DNA from: CAYXVF01 sp964468125
GTDB lineage: Bacteria; Myxococcota; XYA12-FULL-58-9; CAYXVF01
Assembly (NCBI GenBank): GCA_964468125.1
Contig: CAYXVF010000002.1
Span: 62,001 to 126,000 of the forward strand
DNA: 64,000 bases
Direction of reading: 5' to 3'
The notes below the pieces were generated by a model. That model was not told where the DNA came from, made no database searches, and saw only the letters and a list, made by a program, of their open reading frames with translations. Positions 26,094 through 33,695 of this stretch are shown in pieces. Both the position numbers and the translations under genes were made by a program. Position 1 is the first letter of the stretch. The number at the start of each line of letters is the position of its first letter.

Positions 26094-26450
26094 ATGCGTA
26101 CAGTTCTCGTGTTTCTTGGTGTCTTCGCCCTCGCAGCAGGGTGCGCGTCCACGGCGCCCAAGGGCGAATCCGGGGAGAGCCGCGAGGCCCTCGCGCGACA
26201 GCATGGCAGCAAGAGCGGCGACGGGGTCGGCGGGGGCGGCCAGGCCGCGGCCGGAGACAAGCTGGGAGCCGGCGGCTACAAGCACGGCAGCGGCAAGGGC
26301 GACGGGATCGGAGGCGGTGCGCAACAAGGCATCGGCAAAAAGAACGGCAAGGTCGAGCACGGCAGCGGCGTCGGAACGGGCGCGGGCGGTGGTGGGCAAG
26401 ACGGCGATGGGCCGAAGAGCGGTATTCACGGCGAGCCGGACGACGACTAG
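26094..26450 (+). CDS. Glycine-rich lipoprotein
   Basis: ATG at 26094 with a CAGGAGG ribosome site. The 118-residue product has a lipobox (ALAAGC) and a mature part made of repeats of GSGKGDGIGGG type (about five Gly/Asp/Lys-rich units with spacing 20-24 residues), low complexity and soluble in appearance. It could be a surface or matrix lipoprotein; no family known. Its stop lies 3 bases from the stop of the convergent membrane protein gene. Confidence 0.7.
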   Translation: MRTVLVFLGVFALAAGCASTAPKGESGESREALARQHGSKSGDGVGGGGQAAAGDKLGAGGYKHGSGKGDGIGGGAQQGIGKKNGKVEHGSGVGTGAGGGGQDGDGPKSGIHGEPDDD

Positions 26451-26453
26451 CGC

Positions 26454-26948
26454 CTACTCGCTCGTCCCTTCCTCGGCGACATCCTCTTTCTTCTTCGTGC
26501 GCTGCTGCCCTTTCATCAGGCGGCGGCGTGCGTCCATCATCGAGCCGACCTCTTCGTCGACCATTTCGTTGACGCCGACGTCGATGGTGACCTCGTCGTC
26601 GGTCTTTGGAGGCCAGACGATGCTCGCGATGGCGTAGAGGGTGGCCGCAACGATAATAGCAATTCCGTAGACGATGAACTTGTCGAGGAGCACGCGCGCG
26701 CGGCGCAGAGCTTTCGGCATGGCGCCGAGCTCCGCGATTTCCCGTGCGATCTCTTGGTCCAGGGCGTCACGCTCGGCTTTCATCTGCGCCCAGGTCTTTT
26801 GGGGCTTCTTCGGCTTCGAGCCGTCCTTGCCGTCGCCTTCTTTCGCTTTGGCTGCATCGCCGGCGGCTTTGGCCGAGACGAACGACACCTCGCCGTCTTC
26901 ACTCATCACCCGGCCGTGGGCAGGATCCTCGGCGGTTGTGCGGCCCAT
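26454..26948 (-). CDS. Single-pass membrane protein, unknown
   Basis: ATG at 26948 is preceded by GGGGAGG 8 bases upstream, which decides this start over the downstream ATG at 26906. 164 residues: an N-terminal Lys/Glu-rich region with a coiled-coil-like stretch (WAQMKAERDALDQEIAREIA), one membrane helix (FIVYGIAIIVAATLYAIASIVW), then a charged tail with EVTIDVGVNEMVDEEV. No family recognised. Confidence 0.65.
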   Translation of the reverse strand: MGRTTAEDPAHGRVMSEDGEVSFVSAKAAGDAAKAKEGDGKDGSKPKKPQKTWAQMKAERDALDQEIAREIAELGAMPKALRRARVLLDKFIVYGIAIIVAATLYAIASIVWPPKTDDEVTIDVGVNEMVDEEVGSMMDARRRLMKGQQRTKKKEDVAEEGTSE

Positions 26949-27083
26949 TCGTCTTCGCCTCCCCGATCGGCCTACCCTGCAGCCGCGGTCACTGGTTACA
27001 AAAATGACGAGCGGCACCCAGGCGCGTGAAGCCCGATTCTCGAAGGAGTGTACGGCAGATGGTGGCCTATGTCGCGCTTTCCT

Positions 27084-27635
27084 CTAGTGGCGGCTTTCGA
27101 TCGCCGCGTACGTGCGTCCGTACCCAGAGAGCACCACGCGTTTGAGACGGTTCGGACCCTCGTCGATCACCTCGACCGGAGCTCGAAGGGGAACGACCGG
27201 TCGGGGCGGCTCGGGCTGCCATTTCGGTGGCGGATAGTCGGCGATCAGGGTCTGGGACAGAGCGGGCGATAGGGACTCCGCAAGTCTGCCAGCGTCGATC
27301 CGTCTCGACCGGATCGCCTCATTCAAGAGCCGTCGTCCGTCTTCGGCGATCGCTCGCACGCGCCAACCTCTCCTTCCGCTCTTGTCCACGTGAACCACGA
27401 TCGAGGCGTTTTCGTTCCGTGCAAGGGCGAGCAAGTCGCGTTCGCGGGCGCGTTTGCGGCGGGTCTTGGGGAGCGAGCGCACGACGACCGTGCGTTCTTC
27501 GAGTTGGCTCGAGAGATCAACCCGCAGCCTTCGTATGATTTTGCGCGGCCCCACCACGATCACGTCCGGGGTCGCCGCCCGAGCGGGCGACACGAAGAGC
27601 AGACCGATGAAAAGAAAGAGAATTCGCACAGGCAT
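27084..27635 (-). CDS. Secreted protein, unknown
   Basis: 183 residues starting ATG 27635 with a clear signal peptide (ILFLFIGLLFVSPARAATP). The mature part begins with a small alpha/beta segment (DVIVVGPRKIIRRLRVDL, NASIVVHVDKSGRRGWRVRAI) and ends with a Pro-rich linker and a basic C-terminal strand. No family recognised. It faces away from the AgmX-tail gene at 27822, sharing a 186-bp intergenic region. Confidence 0.65.
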   Translation of the reverse strand: MPVRILFLFIGLLFVSPARAATPDVIVVGPRKIIRRLRVDLSSQLEERTVVVRSLPKTRRKRARERDLLALARNENASIVVHVDKSGRRGWRVRAIAEDGRRLLNEAIRSRRIDAGRLAESLSPALSQTLIADYPPPKWQPEPPRPVVPLRAPVEVIDEGPNRLKRVVLSGYGRTYAAIESRH

Positions 27636-27821
27636 GACGACTGACTCCTGCGCGAAGCGGCTGCAAAGCCCGGGCCAAGGATAGGGTGCTCAAATCGTCC
27701 GATAGACGCCGATGTTCCCCTACATGTGTGGTGAGTGGGCCCCAGGTGTGATGGTAGCGCGCCCCATGTTCGGGCGACTCATTCGCCGATTCGTCAGCGA
27801 TTATGCGGGAGCGGTGTTGGT

Positions 27822-28682
27822 ATGCGAGTTGCTGCTCTGTTGTCCTTGGAGGTGCACGAGGTGTCTGTCGCCTCAGACCAACGCGACACGGTTCCGGACT
27901 GGGAGCCTTGGGGAGAGGATTCGAAGAGTTTTCCCCTCTGGCCCTTCTTCGTGCTCGGGGTGCTCGTTTTTGTGGCGTGGCTCGCACGCGAGCCGCTCTT
28001 CGCCGAAATGCGCCGACTCTGGCCCGATGCCATGGACGGCCGCGCGTCCGAAACAGGCCAGCGACGGGTGTTGCGTTTGGGCGAAGTGCCCCTCTCCCTC
28101 GACCAGGCGAAGGGGCGCTCGACGCCGCGTCGGCCCAAACGCGAGCCGGCGTCGGATTCAGGCGGTCCCTTGAGCGCTCAAATCGCCGAGGTGACCGCGC
28201 ACAATCTAGATGAACACCTCGACAATCTCGCTCCGACCCGCGCCGAGGACAGGGGCCTTTCTGCGCGCGAAGGTCGACCCCTCGGAAACAGTCTCGCTGC
28301 GGAAATGGGCACGCCGCAGCGGAGAAGGCGCAACGGCCGACCCGCTCGTCGGAGCATCGATTTCTTGGCCGCGACGCCTGATGGGCCCGCGCGCTCCAAA
28401 CGTGGAACGATGGCGCAGGATGCGGCGCGGAGCGGGTTGTCCGAGCTCGAGCCTGCCGTGCGGCGCTGCCACTTGCTCCAACCGAGCGCCAAAGGGCGGC
28501 TCTCCTACGAGTTCGAGGTCGATTCGAGTGGACGCGTCATCGAGATCACCGAGGGCGACGACTCCACCTTGGCCCGGAGTCGCGTCGCCCACTGCGTCGC
28601 GCGCGCGATCGAGCGCATTCGTTTGCCCAGCGAGCCGGGCCGCCCGATCGTGTTGTTGGAATACGCCTGGGACCTCCGCTAG
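27822..28682 (+). CDS. Membrane protein with AgmX/PglI-type C-terminal domain
   Basis: 286 residues from ATG 27822 (alternative upstream start at 27735). A single membrane helix (WPFFVLGVLVFVAWLA) follows a short cytoplasmic N terminus; a long basic/Pro linker leads to a C-terminal domain of about 85 residues: LEPAVRRCHLL, LSYEFEVDSSGRV, VAHCVARAIERIRLP. This is the two-cysteine TonB-like tail found in the AgmX/PglI family of myxobacterial envelope proteins, and the same fold recurs in the protein at 43540, where Cys also stands in the CYEKEL and SCIVSRV positions. It lies 84 bases before dnaX and starts the + strand cluster. Confidence 0.75.
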   Translation: MRVAALLSLEVHEVSVASDQRDTVPDWEPWGEDSKSFPLWPFFVLGVLVFVAWLAREPLFAEMRRLWPDAMDGRASETGQRRVLRLGEVPLSLDQAKGRSTPRRPKREPASDSGGPLSAQIAEVTAHNLDEHLDNLAPTRAEDRGLSAREGRPLGNSLAAEMGTPQRRRRNGRPARRSIDFLAATPDGPARSKRGTMAQDAARSGLSELEPAVRRCHLLQPSAKGRLSYEFEVDSSGRVIEITEGDDSTLARSRVAHCVARAIERIRLPSEPGRPIVLLEYAWDLR

Positions 28683-28766
28683 CGCTTCGAGGCGGCTTGA
28701 GCTTCGAAAACTGCACGGCTAGTGTGCGCCGTCCGACACTGTACGCTCGATTGAACAGGGCAGCTC

Positions 28767-30563
28767 GTGGCTTATCTCGCACTCGCGCGCAAATACCGAC
28801 CTTCGACCTTCGCCGATGTGGTGGGGCAGGAGCACATCGTTCGCACGCTCGAGAACGCGATCGAGCTCGACCGGGTCCACCATGCGTTTTTGTTCACCGG
28901 TGCGCGCGGGGTGGGAAAGACGTCGACGGCTCGAATCCTCGCGCGGTGTCTGAACTGCGTGAAGGGCCCGACGGTCACCCCCTGCGGCGTGTGCGCCTCG
29001 TGTACGGAGATCGTGTCCGGCACGAGCCCGGACGTGCTCGAGATCGACGGCGCGTCCAACACCGGCGTCGACAATGTACGCGAGCTGCGCGAGACGGTGC
29101 GCTACCTCCCGAGCACCGGGCGATTCAAAGTCTACATTATCGACGAGGTCCACATGCTCTCGACCGCGGCCTTCAACGCCTTGTTGAAGACGCTGGAGGA
29201 ACCGCCGGAGCACGTGAAGTTCATCTTCGCGACGACCGAACCGCAAAAGATTCCCGTCACGATTCTCTCTCGCTGCCAGCGCTTTGATTTCCGGCGCGTC
29301 TCGAGCGCGGTTTTGGCTGAGCACCTCCGCTCGGTACTGAAAAAGGAAGGTGTCGGTCTCGGCGCGGGCTCGGTCACAGCGGTGGTGCGCGAAGCGCAAG
29401 GCTCGGTGCGCGACTCGTTGTCCTTGCTCGACCAGGTCCTGAGCTACGTCGGTCACGATGCGGATGATGCCGCGGTGATCGAAGCGCTCGGCGCCGTCGA
29501 TCGGCAGACGCTCTTTGAGCTCATGGACGCGATCCTCGACCGGGACGCCCAGCGTCTCCTCGAGCACGTTGAGCACGTGGACCGACGGGGCCACGACCTC
29601 GCCAACATCGCGGGACTCCTCGTGGAGCACGCGCGCGACGTTGCGGTGGCGCAGGTCGTGCCCGAGCCGGCGGCGAGCTTGCCGGAGCGTTCCCCCGACG
29701 AGGTCGACCAGCTGCGCGCGCAAGCCGGCAAGCTGTCGAGCACGGATCTGCACCGGATTTTTCGGCTCCTGGTTGGGGTCGCGGATGATGTGGGGCGGTC
29801 CAGCTTTCCGCGGGTGAGCCTCGAAATGGGATTGCTCCGGATCCTCGAGCTCGAGCCCACACCGTCGGTGGGCAGTCTGCTCGAAAAACTGGACCGAGCG
29901 ATCAAAAACCAAGGCGCCGAAGGCCCCACCGAAGCCCAGGCCAAAGCACCGGTCGTCGCGCCCGCGGGGCCCGTCGAGGCGAAGCCGGAGTCCTCGCACC
30001 CCCACGCGCGGGGAGAGAAGCCCGCGGCTCCCGAGCCTCGCGTGGATCGGGCGCCGTCGCGGCCCAACGACGATCGCGACAACCCTCCGCGTCCGGAAGC
30101 GCGACGCGCGCCCCCGCGCGACGATCGCAATCCCCAGGCTGAGCGCGAGGCGCCCAAGGTACACCCAGACTGGGCGCGTTTTGTGGACGGTCTGGAGGAC
30201 AAACCGGGCCTGACCGTCGTCCTCCAGAGTGCCCGGCCCGTTCGGTTCGATCAGGAAGGCGTCGAGCTCGCGTACGAGTCTGGGTTCTGCTTCGACAAGG
30301 CGCGGGAGAAAGACCACAAGGAGTTGATGGGCGAGGCCCTGAATAGCTTTTTTGGTCGGGTGGTCTCCTACGCGGTCAAAAAAGCCGGCGAGGAGCACGC
30401 GCGCATCGCCAACATCGCGGAGCGGGATACGCATCGCTCGCAGCAGCACGATTCGAAGGTCCGCGAGGATGCGCTCGAGCACCCCGCGGTCAAAGGCGCG
30501 GTCAACATCTTGGGAGGCCACGTGGAGGAAGTGCATCCACTCGAGCCTTCCGAACCGGGATGA
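28767..30563 (+). CDS. dnaX: DNA polymerase III subunit gamma/tau
   Basis: 598 residues with GTG start at 28767. The clamp-loader AAA+ ATPase has Walker A GARGVGKTSTARI, the zinc-binding cysteines (LNC...PCGVCASC), Walker B IDEVHMLS, TLEEPPEHVKF and the arginine-finger stretch SRCQRFDFRR. Domain III follows, then a long Pro/Arg-rich linker (about 390-465) and a C-terminal domain that replaces the E. coli tau tail. As in other bacteria it loads the beta clamp at the replication fork. Located directly upstream of ebfC and recR, the widely conserved dnaX-ebfC-recR order. Confidence 0.98.
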   Translation: MAYLALARKYRPSTFADVVGQEHIVRTLENAIELDRVHHAFLFTGARGVGKTSTARILARCLNCVKGPTVTPCGVCASCTEIVSGTSPDVLEIDGASNTGVDNVRELRETVRYLPSTGRFKVYIIDEVHMLSTAAFNALLKTLEEPPEHVKFIFATTEPQKIPVTILSRCQRFDFRRVSSAVLAEHLRSVLKKEGVGLGAGSVTAVVREAQGSVRDSLSLLDQVLSYVGHDADDAAVIEALGAVDRQTLFELMDAILDRDAQRLLEHVEHVDRRGHDLANIAGLLVEHARDVAVAQVVPEPAASLPERSPDEVDQLRAQAGKLSSTDLHRIFRLLVGVADDVGRSSFPRVSLEMGLLRILELEPTPSVGSLLEKLDRAIKNQGAEGPTEAQAKAPVVAPAGPVEAKPESSHPHARGEKPAAPEPRVDRAPSRPNDDRDNPPRPEARRAPPRDDRNPQAEREAPKVHPDWARFVDGLEDKPGLTVVLQSARPVRFDQEGVELAYESGFCFDKAREKDHKELMGEALNSFFGRVVSYAVKKAGEEHARIANIAERDTHRSQQHDSKVREDALEHPAVKGAVNILGGHVEEVHPLEPSEPG

Positions 30564-30570
30564 GGAACTC

Positions 30571-30888
30571 ATGGACATCAACGAGCTGATGAAAGCGGCG
30601 CAGTCTCTCAAGGGGCAGCTGGAAGAGGCGCAGGCCAAGGCTGAAGAACTCAGGGTCACCGGCGAGGCCGGCGGCGGAATGGTCCGGGTGGTGATGAACG
30701 GCCGCTACGAGGTGGTCGAGCTGTCGATCGATCCGAACGCGGCGAAAGACGACGTCAAGCTGGTCGAAGACCTGACGCGAGCCGCCTTCAACCAGGCGTC
30801 GAGCCAGGTGGGGCAGCAGTTGCAAGGATCGCTAGGGTCGATGGCCCAGGGTCTCGGGCTCGATCTCTCATCCCTCGGGTTGAAGTGA
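30571..30888 (+). CDS. ebfC: YbaB/EbfC nucleoid-associated protein
   Basis: 105 residues starting 7 bases after dnaX. Typical YbaB/EbfC features: an N-terminal helix (MKAAQSLKGQLEEAQAKAEEL), the core strand stretch GGMVRVVMNGRYEVVELSIDP and a long C-terminal helix. The family forms tweezer-shaped dimers that bind DNA; the Gly/Leu-rich C-terminal tail is usual. Its stop overlaps the GTG start of recR. Confidence 0.96.
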   Translation: MDINELMKAAQSLKGQLEEAQAKAEELRVTGEAGGGMVRVVMNGRYEVVELSIDPNAAKDDVKLVEDLTRAAFNQASSQVGQQLQGSLGSMAQGLGLDLSSLGLK

Positions 30889-31496
30889 GCGCGAACGATC
30901 CGATTCAACGGTTGATCCTTGAGCTCGCGCGCCTACCGGGCGTGGGCGAACGCAGCGCCGCCCGTTTGGCGTATTACATCATCAAGGTGTCTAAGGGGGA
31001 GGGCTCACTGAACCTCGCCCAAGACTTGGCGGAGGCGCTCACGACCGCGGTCGAAGCGGTTCGTCTGTGTCCCGTCTGCCAGAATCTGACCGCCGCCGAG
31101 CGGTGCTCGGTCTGTGCGGATTCGCGTCGCGACGCAGCGACCGTCTGCGTGGTCGAAAACGTCTCGGACCTGCGAGCTCTCGAAGCGAGCGGGGCGTACC
31201 GGGGACGCTACCACGTGTTGCACGGTGCCCTGGCTCCCCTCGAGGGGGTGGGGCCGGATGATCTGAAGATCAAGGAGCTGCTGCGTCGAATCGAAGCGGG
31301 CGGGGTCTCGGAAGTGATCCTCGGGACCAGCGCGGACGTGGAGGGGGACGCGACCGCACTGTACCTGGCCAAGCTGCTTCGGCCCTTTGGCCTCAAGCTA
31401 ACGCGCCTCGCGTCGGGGATTCCCCTCGGCGGTGAGCTGGAATTCATTGACCAAGGCACCCTGGGTCGCGCCCTCGCCGAACGACGCGAGTTTTAA
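30885..31496 (+). CDS. recR: Recombination mediator RecR
   Basis: 203 residues from GTG 30885, overlapping the ebfC stop (GTGA). It has the helix-hairpin-helix LARLPGVGERSAARLAYYI, the zinc finger CPVCQNLTAAERCSVC, and a Toprim domain with CVVENVSDLRALEASG and EVILGTSADVEGDATALYL. With RecF/RecO it loads RecA at gapped DNA. The Zn finger and Toprim are complete, so it should be functional. 113 bases separate it from mglB. Confidence 0.98.
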   Translation: MSANDPIQRLILELARLPGVGERSAARLAYYIIKVSKGEGSLNLAQDLAEALTTAVEAVRLCPVCQNLTAAERCSVCADSRRDAATVCVVENVSDLRALEASGAYRGRYHVLHGALAPLEGVGPDDLKIKELLRRIEAGGVSEVILGTSADVEGDATALYLAKLLRPFGLKLTRLASGIPLGGELEFIDQGTLGRALAERREF

Positions 31497-31609
31497 CGTT
31501 ACTTGCGTGCCCCTGAGGTGTCTGTTATTCGATTTGTCAGTGTGGTGAGAGAATTCGCAGGGGCCACACATCTTCTTTCGCTGAGGGTTACGAGGAGCGC
31601 GACATCGCC

Positions 31610-32086
31610 ATGGATCAACAGATGGTGATGTATGAAGAGGAGTTCCGGCAGATCGCCACGGTCTGCGAACGCCTCTCTAAAGAGTCGAACGCGAAAGCGG
31701 TTCTGCTCGTGGACAAGAACGGGCAGTACATCACCAGCCACGGTGAAATCACCGAGCTGGATACCACGTCGCTCGCCTCACTCACCGCGGGCAACATCGC
31801 GGCCACCAGTGGTCTCGCCAAGCTCATCGGTGAGAAGGAATTCCCCAACGTGTTTCACGAAGGGGAGAAGGATAATCTCCACCTTTCAATCGTTGGACAG
31901 CGGGCGATCTTAGTCGTGATGTTTGACCAGCGATCCAGCTTGGGTTTGGTTCGTCTCCGCGTTAAGAAGGCGAGCGAAGAGCTCGCAAACATCTTCAACT
32001 CGATGGTGAACAAAGCGCAAAGCCAGGCCGGCTCCGCCTTTGGTGAAATCACCGACGACGATATCGATAACCTCTTCAGCGAGTAG
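31610..32086 (+). CDS. mglB: MglB, Roadblock/LC7 GTPase-activating protein
   Basis: 158 residues of a Roadblock/LC7 domain: VCERLSKESNAKAVLLVDKNG, a Thr/Ser-rich helix LTAGNIAATSGLAKLIG, then LHLSIVGQRAILVVMFD and LGLVRLRVKKASEELANI. In Myxococcus, MglB is the GAP that binds two-to-one to MglA and sets which pole is lagging; sequence and length match that protein. The start is chosen at the first ATG; ATGs at residues 5 and 7 cannot be excluded. 14 bases separate it from mglA, so the pair is one operon. An imperfect stem (GTGCCCCTG 31507-31515 with CAGGGGCCAC 31558-31567) lies in the leader. Confidence 0.95.
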   Translation: MDQQMVMYEEEFRQIATVCERLSKESNAKAVLLVDKNGQYITSHGEITELDTTSLASLTAGNIAATSGLAKLIGEKEFPNVFHEGEKDNLHLSIVGQRAILVVMFDQRSSLGLVRLRVKKASEELANIFNSMVNKAQSQAGSAFGEITDDDIDNLFSE

Positions 32087-32100
32087 GGACGGCTCGAGCG

Positions 32101-32688
32101 ATGTCTTTCATCAACTACAGCTCGCGCGAGATTAACTGCAAGATCGTGTACTACGGGCCGGGCTTGTGCGGCAAAACCACGAACTTGCAGTACATCTACA
32201 ACAAGACGAATCCCGAGGCGAAGGGGAAGATGATCTCCCTGGCCACGGAGACCGAGCGCACGCTCTTCTTCGACTTCTTGCCGCTTTCGCTTGGCGAGAT
32301 CCGCGGCTTCAAGACCCGATTTCACCTCTATACGGTCCCTGGTCAGGTCTTCTACGACGCGAGCCGCAAGCTCATCCTGAAGGGCGTCGATGGTGTGGTG
32401 TTCGTCGCTGACAGTCAGATAGAGCGAATGGAAGCGAACCTCGAGTCGATTGAGAACCTCCGGACCAACCTCGCCGAACAGGGCTACGACCTCGATAAGA
32501 TTCCCTTCGTGGTCCAGTACAACAAACGCGACCTGCCAAACGCCGCTGAAGTAGAGGAGCTGCGTCGCCTACTCAATCCGCGTTCCGTCCCGGATTTCGA
32601 GGCCTCGGCGACCAACGGAGACGGCGTATTCGATACCTTGAAGGCGATCGCCAAGCTCGTCCTCACCGAGCTCAAGAAAGGCGGCTGA
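32101..32688 (+). CDS. mglA: MglA, Ras-like polarity GTPase
   Basis: 195 residues, the size of Myxococcus MglA. P-loop GPGLCGKTT (19-27), switch Thr54, PM3 motif with Thr78 in place of the usual Asp (TVPGQ, Gln82), base-recognition NKRDL near 140 and SATNGDG near 170. In M. xanthus the GTP-bound form sits at the leading pole and turns on the S- and A-motility machines. The mglB gene precedes it by 14 bases and a chain of envelope genes follows on the same strand, suggesting that the GTPase controls these parts. The 181-bp gap before the next gene may contain a further promoter. Confidence 0.98.
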   Translation: MSFINYSSREINCKIVYYGPGLCGKTTNLQYIYNKTNPEAKGKMISLATETERTLFFDFLPLSLGEIRGFKTRFHLYTVPGQVFYDASRKLILKGVDGVVFVADSQIERMEANLESIENLRTNLAEQGYDLDKIPFVVQYNKRDLPNAAEVEELRRLLNPRSVPDFEASATNGDGVFDTLKAIAKLVLTELKKGG

Positions 32689-32869
32689 GCGCTCACCTCC
32701 GGACCTCCCGTGGGGTGTTGTGGGCGAGCTTTCGTACGCAATACTCCCGTAGTCTAGCGAGTTGACCGACCCGAGCGGCCCCGCTACGCTTCGTTCGTAA
32801 GAGTTTGACGATTGCGAAGCTACTGAATTCGCTAGCGGTTTCCAGACCACCGGGCGAAAGGCGGCACAC

Positions 32870-33670
32870 GTGAAGAAGGCGCAATGGGGTAGTGTGGCGG
32901 CGGCGTTCGCGCTCGCGTGGATGCTCTCCGCGGGGGGACCCGCATGGGCTCAGGAAGACGATTCAGCGGCTCCCGCCGCGCCCAGCGCCCCGGAAGAAAC
33001 GCCGAGCTCTGACACTGAGATGCCAGCAGAGGATTCCGCGTCGACCGTCGACCCCGCTCCCGCGGAACCCGCCGCGCCCGCACCAACGGCGACCCCGAGC
33101 AACGACGAAGCGTCCTTCAACCTGCAGCTGCGCGGTCTCCAGGAGCGCGTGGATGAGCTCAAGCAGAAGGTCTACAAATCGAAAGCGCGTCTCACCCAGC
33201 TCAAAGAAGTGGTGATGCACGGAGCGATCTCCGGTGCGAAGGCGCGTCTCGTGCACAAGAACGAGATGGGAAGCTCCTTCCGTTTGGTGCGTGTGCAGTA
33301 CTCGCTCGACGGGGCGCCCATTCTCAATCGGGCCGATACCGGTGACGGCACTCTCGATGACATCGAGGAGCTCGAGGTGTTCAGCGGCAGCATTGCGCCA
33401 GGCGAGCACCAGATTTCCGTCTATCTCGAATATGCCGGCAACGGCTACGGCGTCTTCAACTACCTCGACAACTACACGTTCAAGATCAAGTCGTCGTTCA
33501 ATTTCACCGCGGAAGAGGGGAAGCTCACTCAAGTCGACATCGTCGGCTACGAGAAGGGCAACTTCACGACCGAGCTTCAGGATCGTGTGGCAGTTCGCTA
33601 CGACCAGAGCGTCGAACGAGCAACCCGAAACGCGGAGCAGCAAGACGGCACCAAGAGTCAGCCAGAGTGA
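32870..33670 (+). CDS. Secreted coiled-coil protein of the motility-like cluster
   Basis: 266 residues from GTG 32870. Signal peptide (WGSVAAAFALAWMLSAGGPAWA-QE), then a Pro/Ala/Glu linker to about 85, a short coiled coil (LQERVDELKQKVYKSKARLTQL) and a beta-rich domain (GSSFRLVRVQYSLDG, PGEHQISVYLEYAGNGYGVF, YTFKIKSSFNF) resembling an immunoglobulin-like fold. The order, a secreted adapter ahead of TPR proteins and a Tol-like motor, is like the accessory proteins of Agl/Glt clusters, but no named homologue is certain. Confidence 0.8.
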   Translation: MKKAQWGSVAAAFALAWMLSAGGPAWAQEDDSAAPAAPSAPEETPSSDTEMPAEDSASTVDPAPAEPAAPAPTATPSNDEASFNLQLRGLQERVDELKQKVYKSKARLTQLKEVVMHGAISGAKARLVHKNEMGSSFRLVRVQYSLDGAPILNRADTGDGTLDDIEELEVFSGSIAPGEHQISVYLEYAGNGYGVFNYLDNYTFKIKSSFNFTAEEGKLTQVDIVGYEKGNFTTELQDRVAVRYDQSVERATRNAEQQDGTKSQPE

Positions 33671-33695
33671 CATTGAACGGCATTGAGTCGCGACC

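Noticed and set aside
30370..30390. Possible dnaX slippery site (run of six A) for gamma formation
   Set aside because: The run is in phase AAA AAA rather than A AAA AAG and lies near the C terminus, where a shift would not give a gamma-size product.
28719..30659. 646-codon minus-strand frame opposite dnaX
   Set aside because: It is a shadow of dnaX caused by high GC codon use; no start signal or family resemblance.
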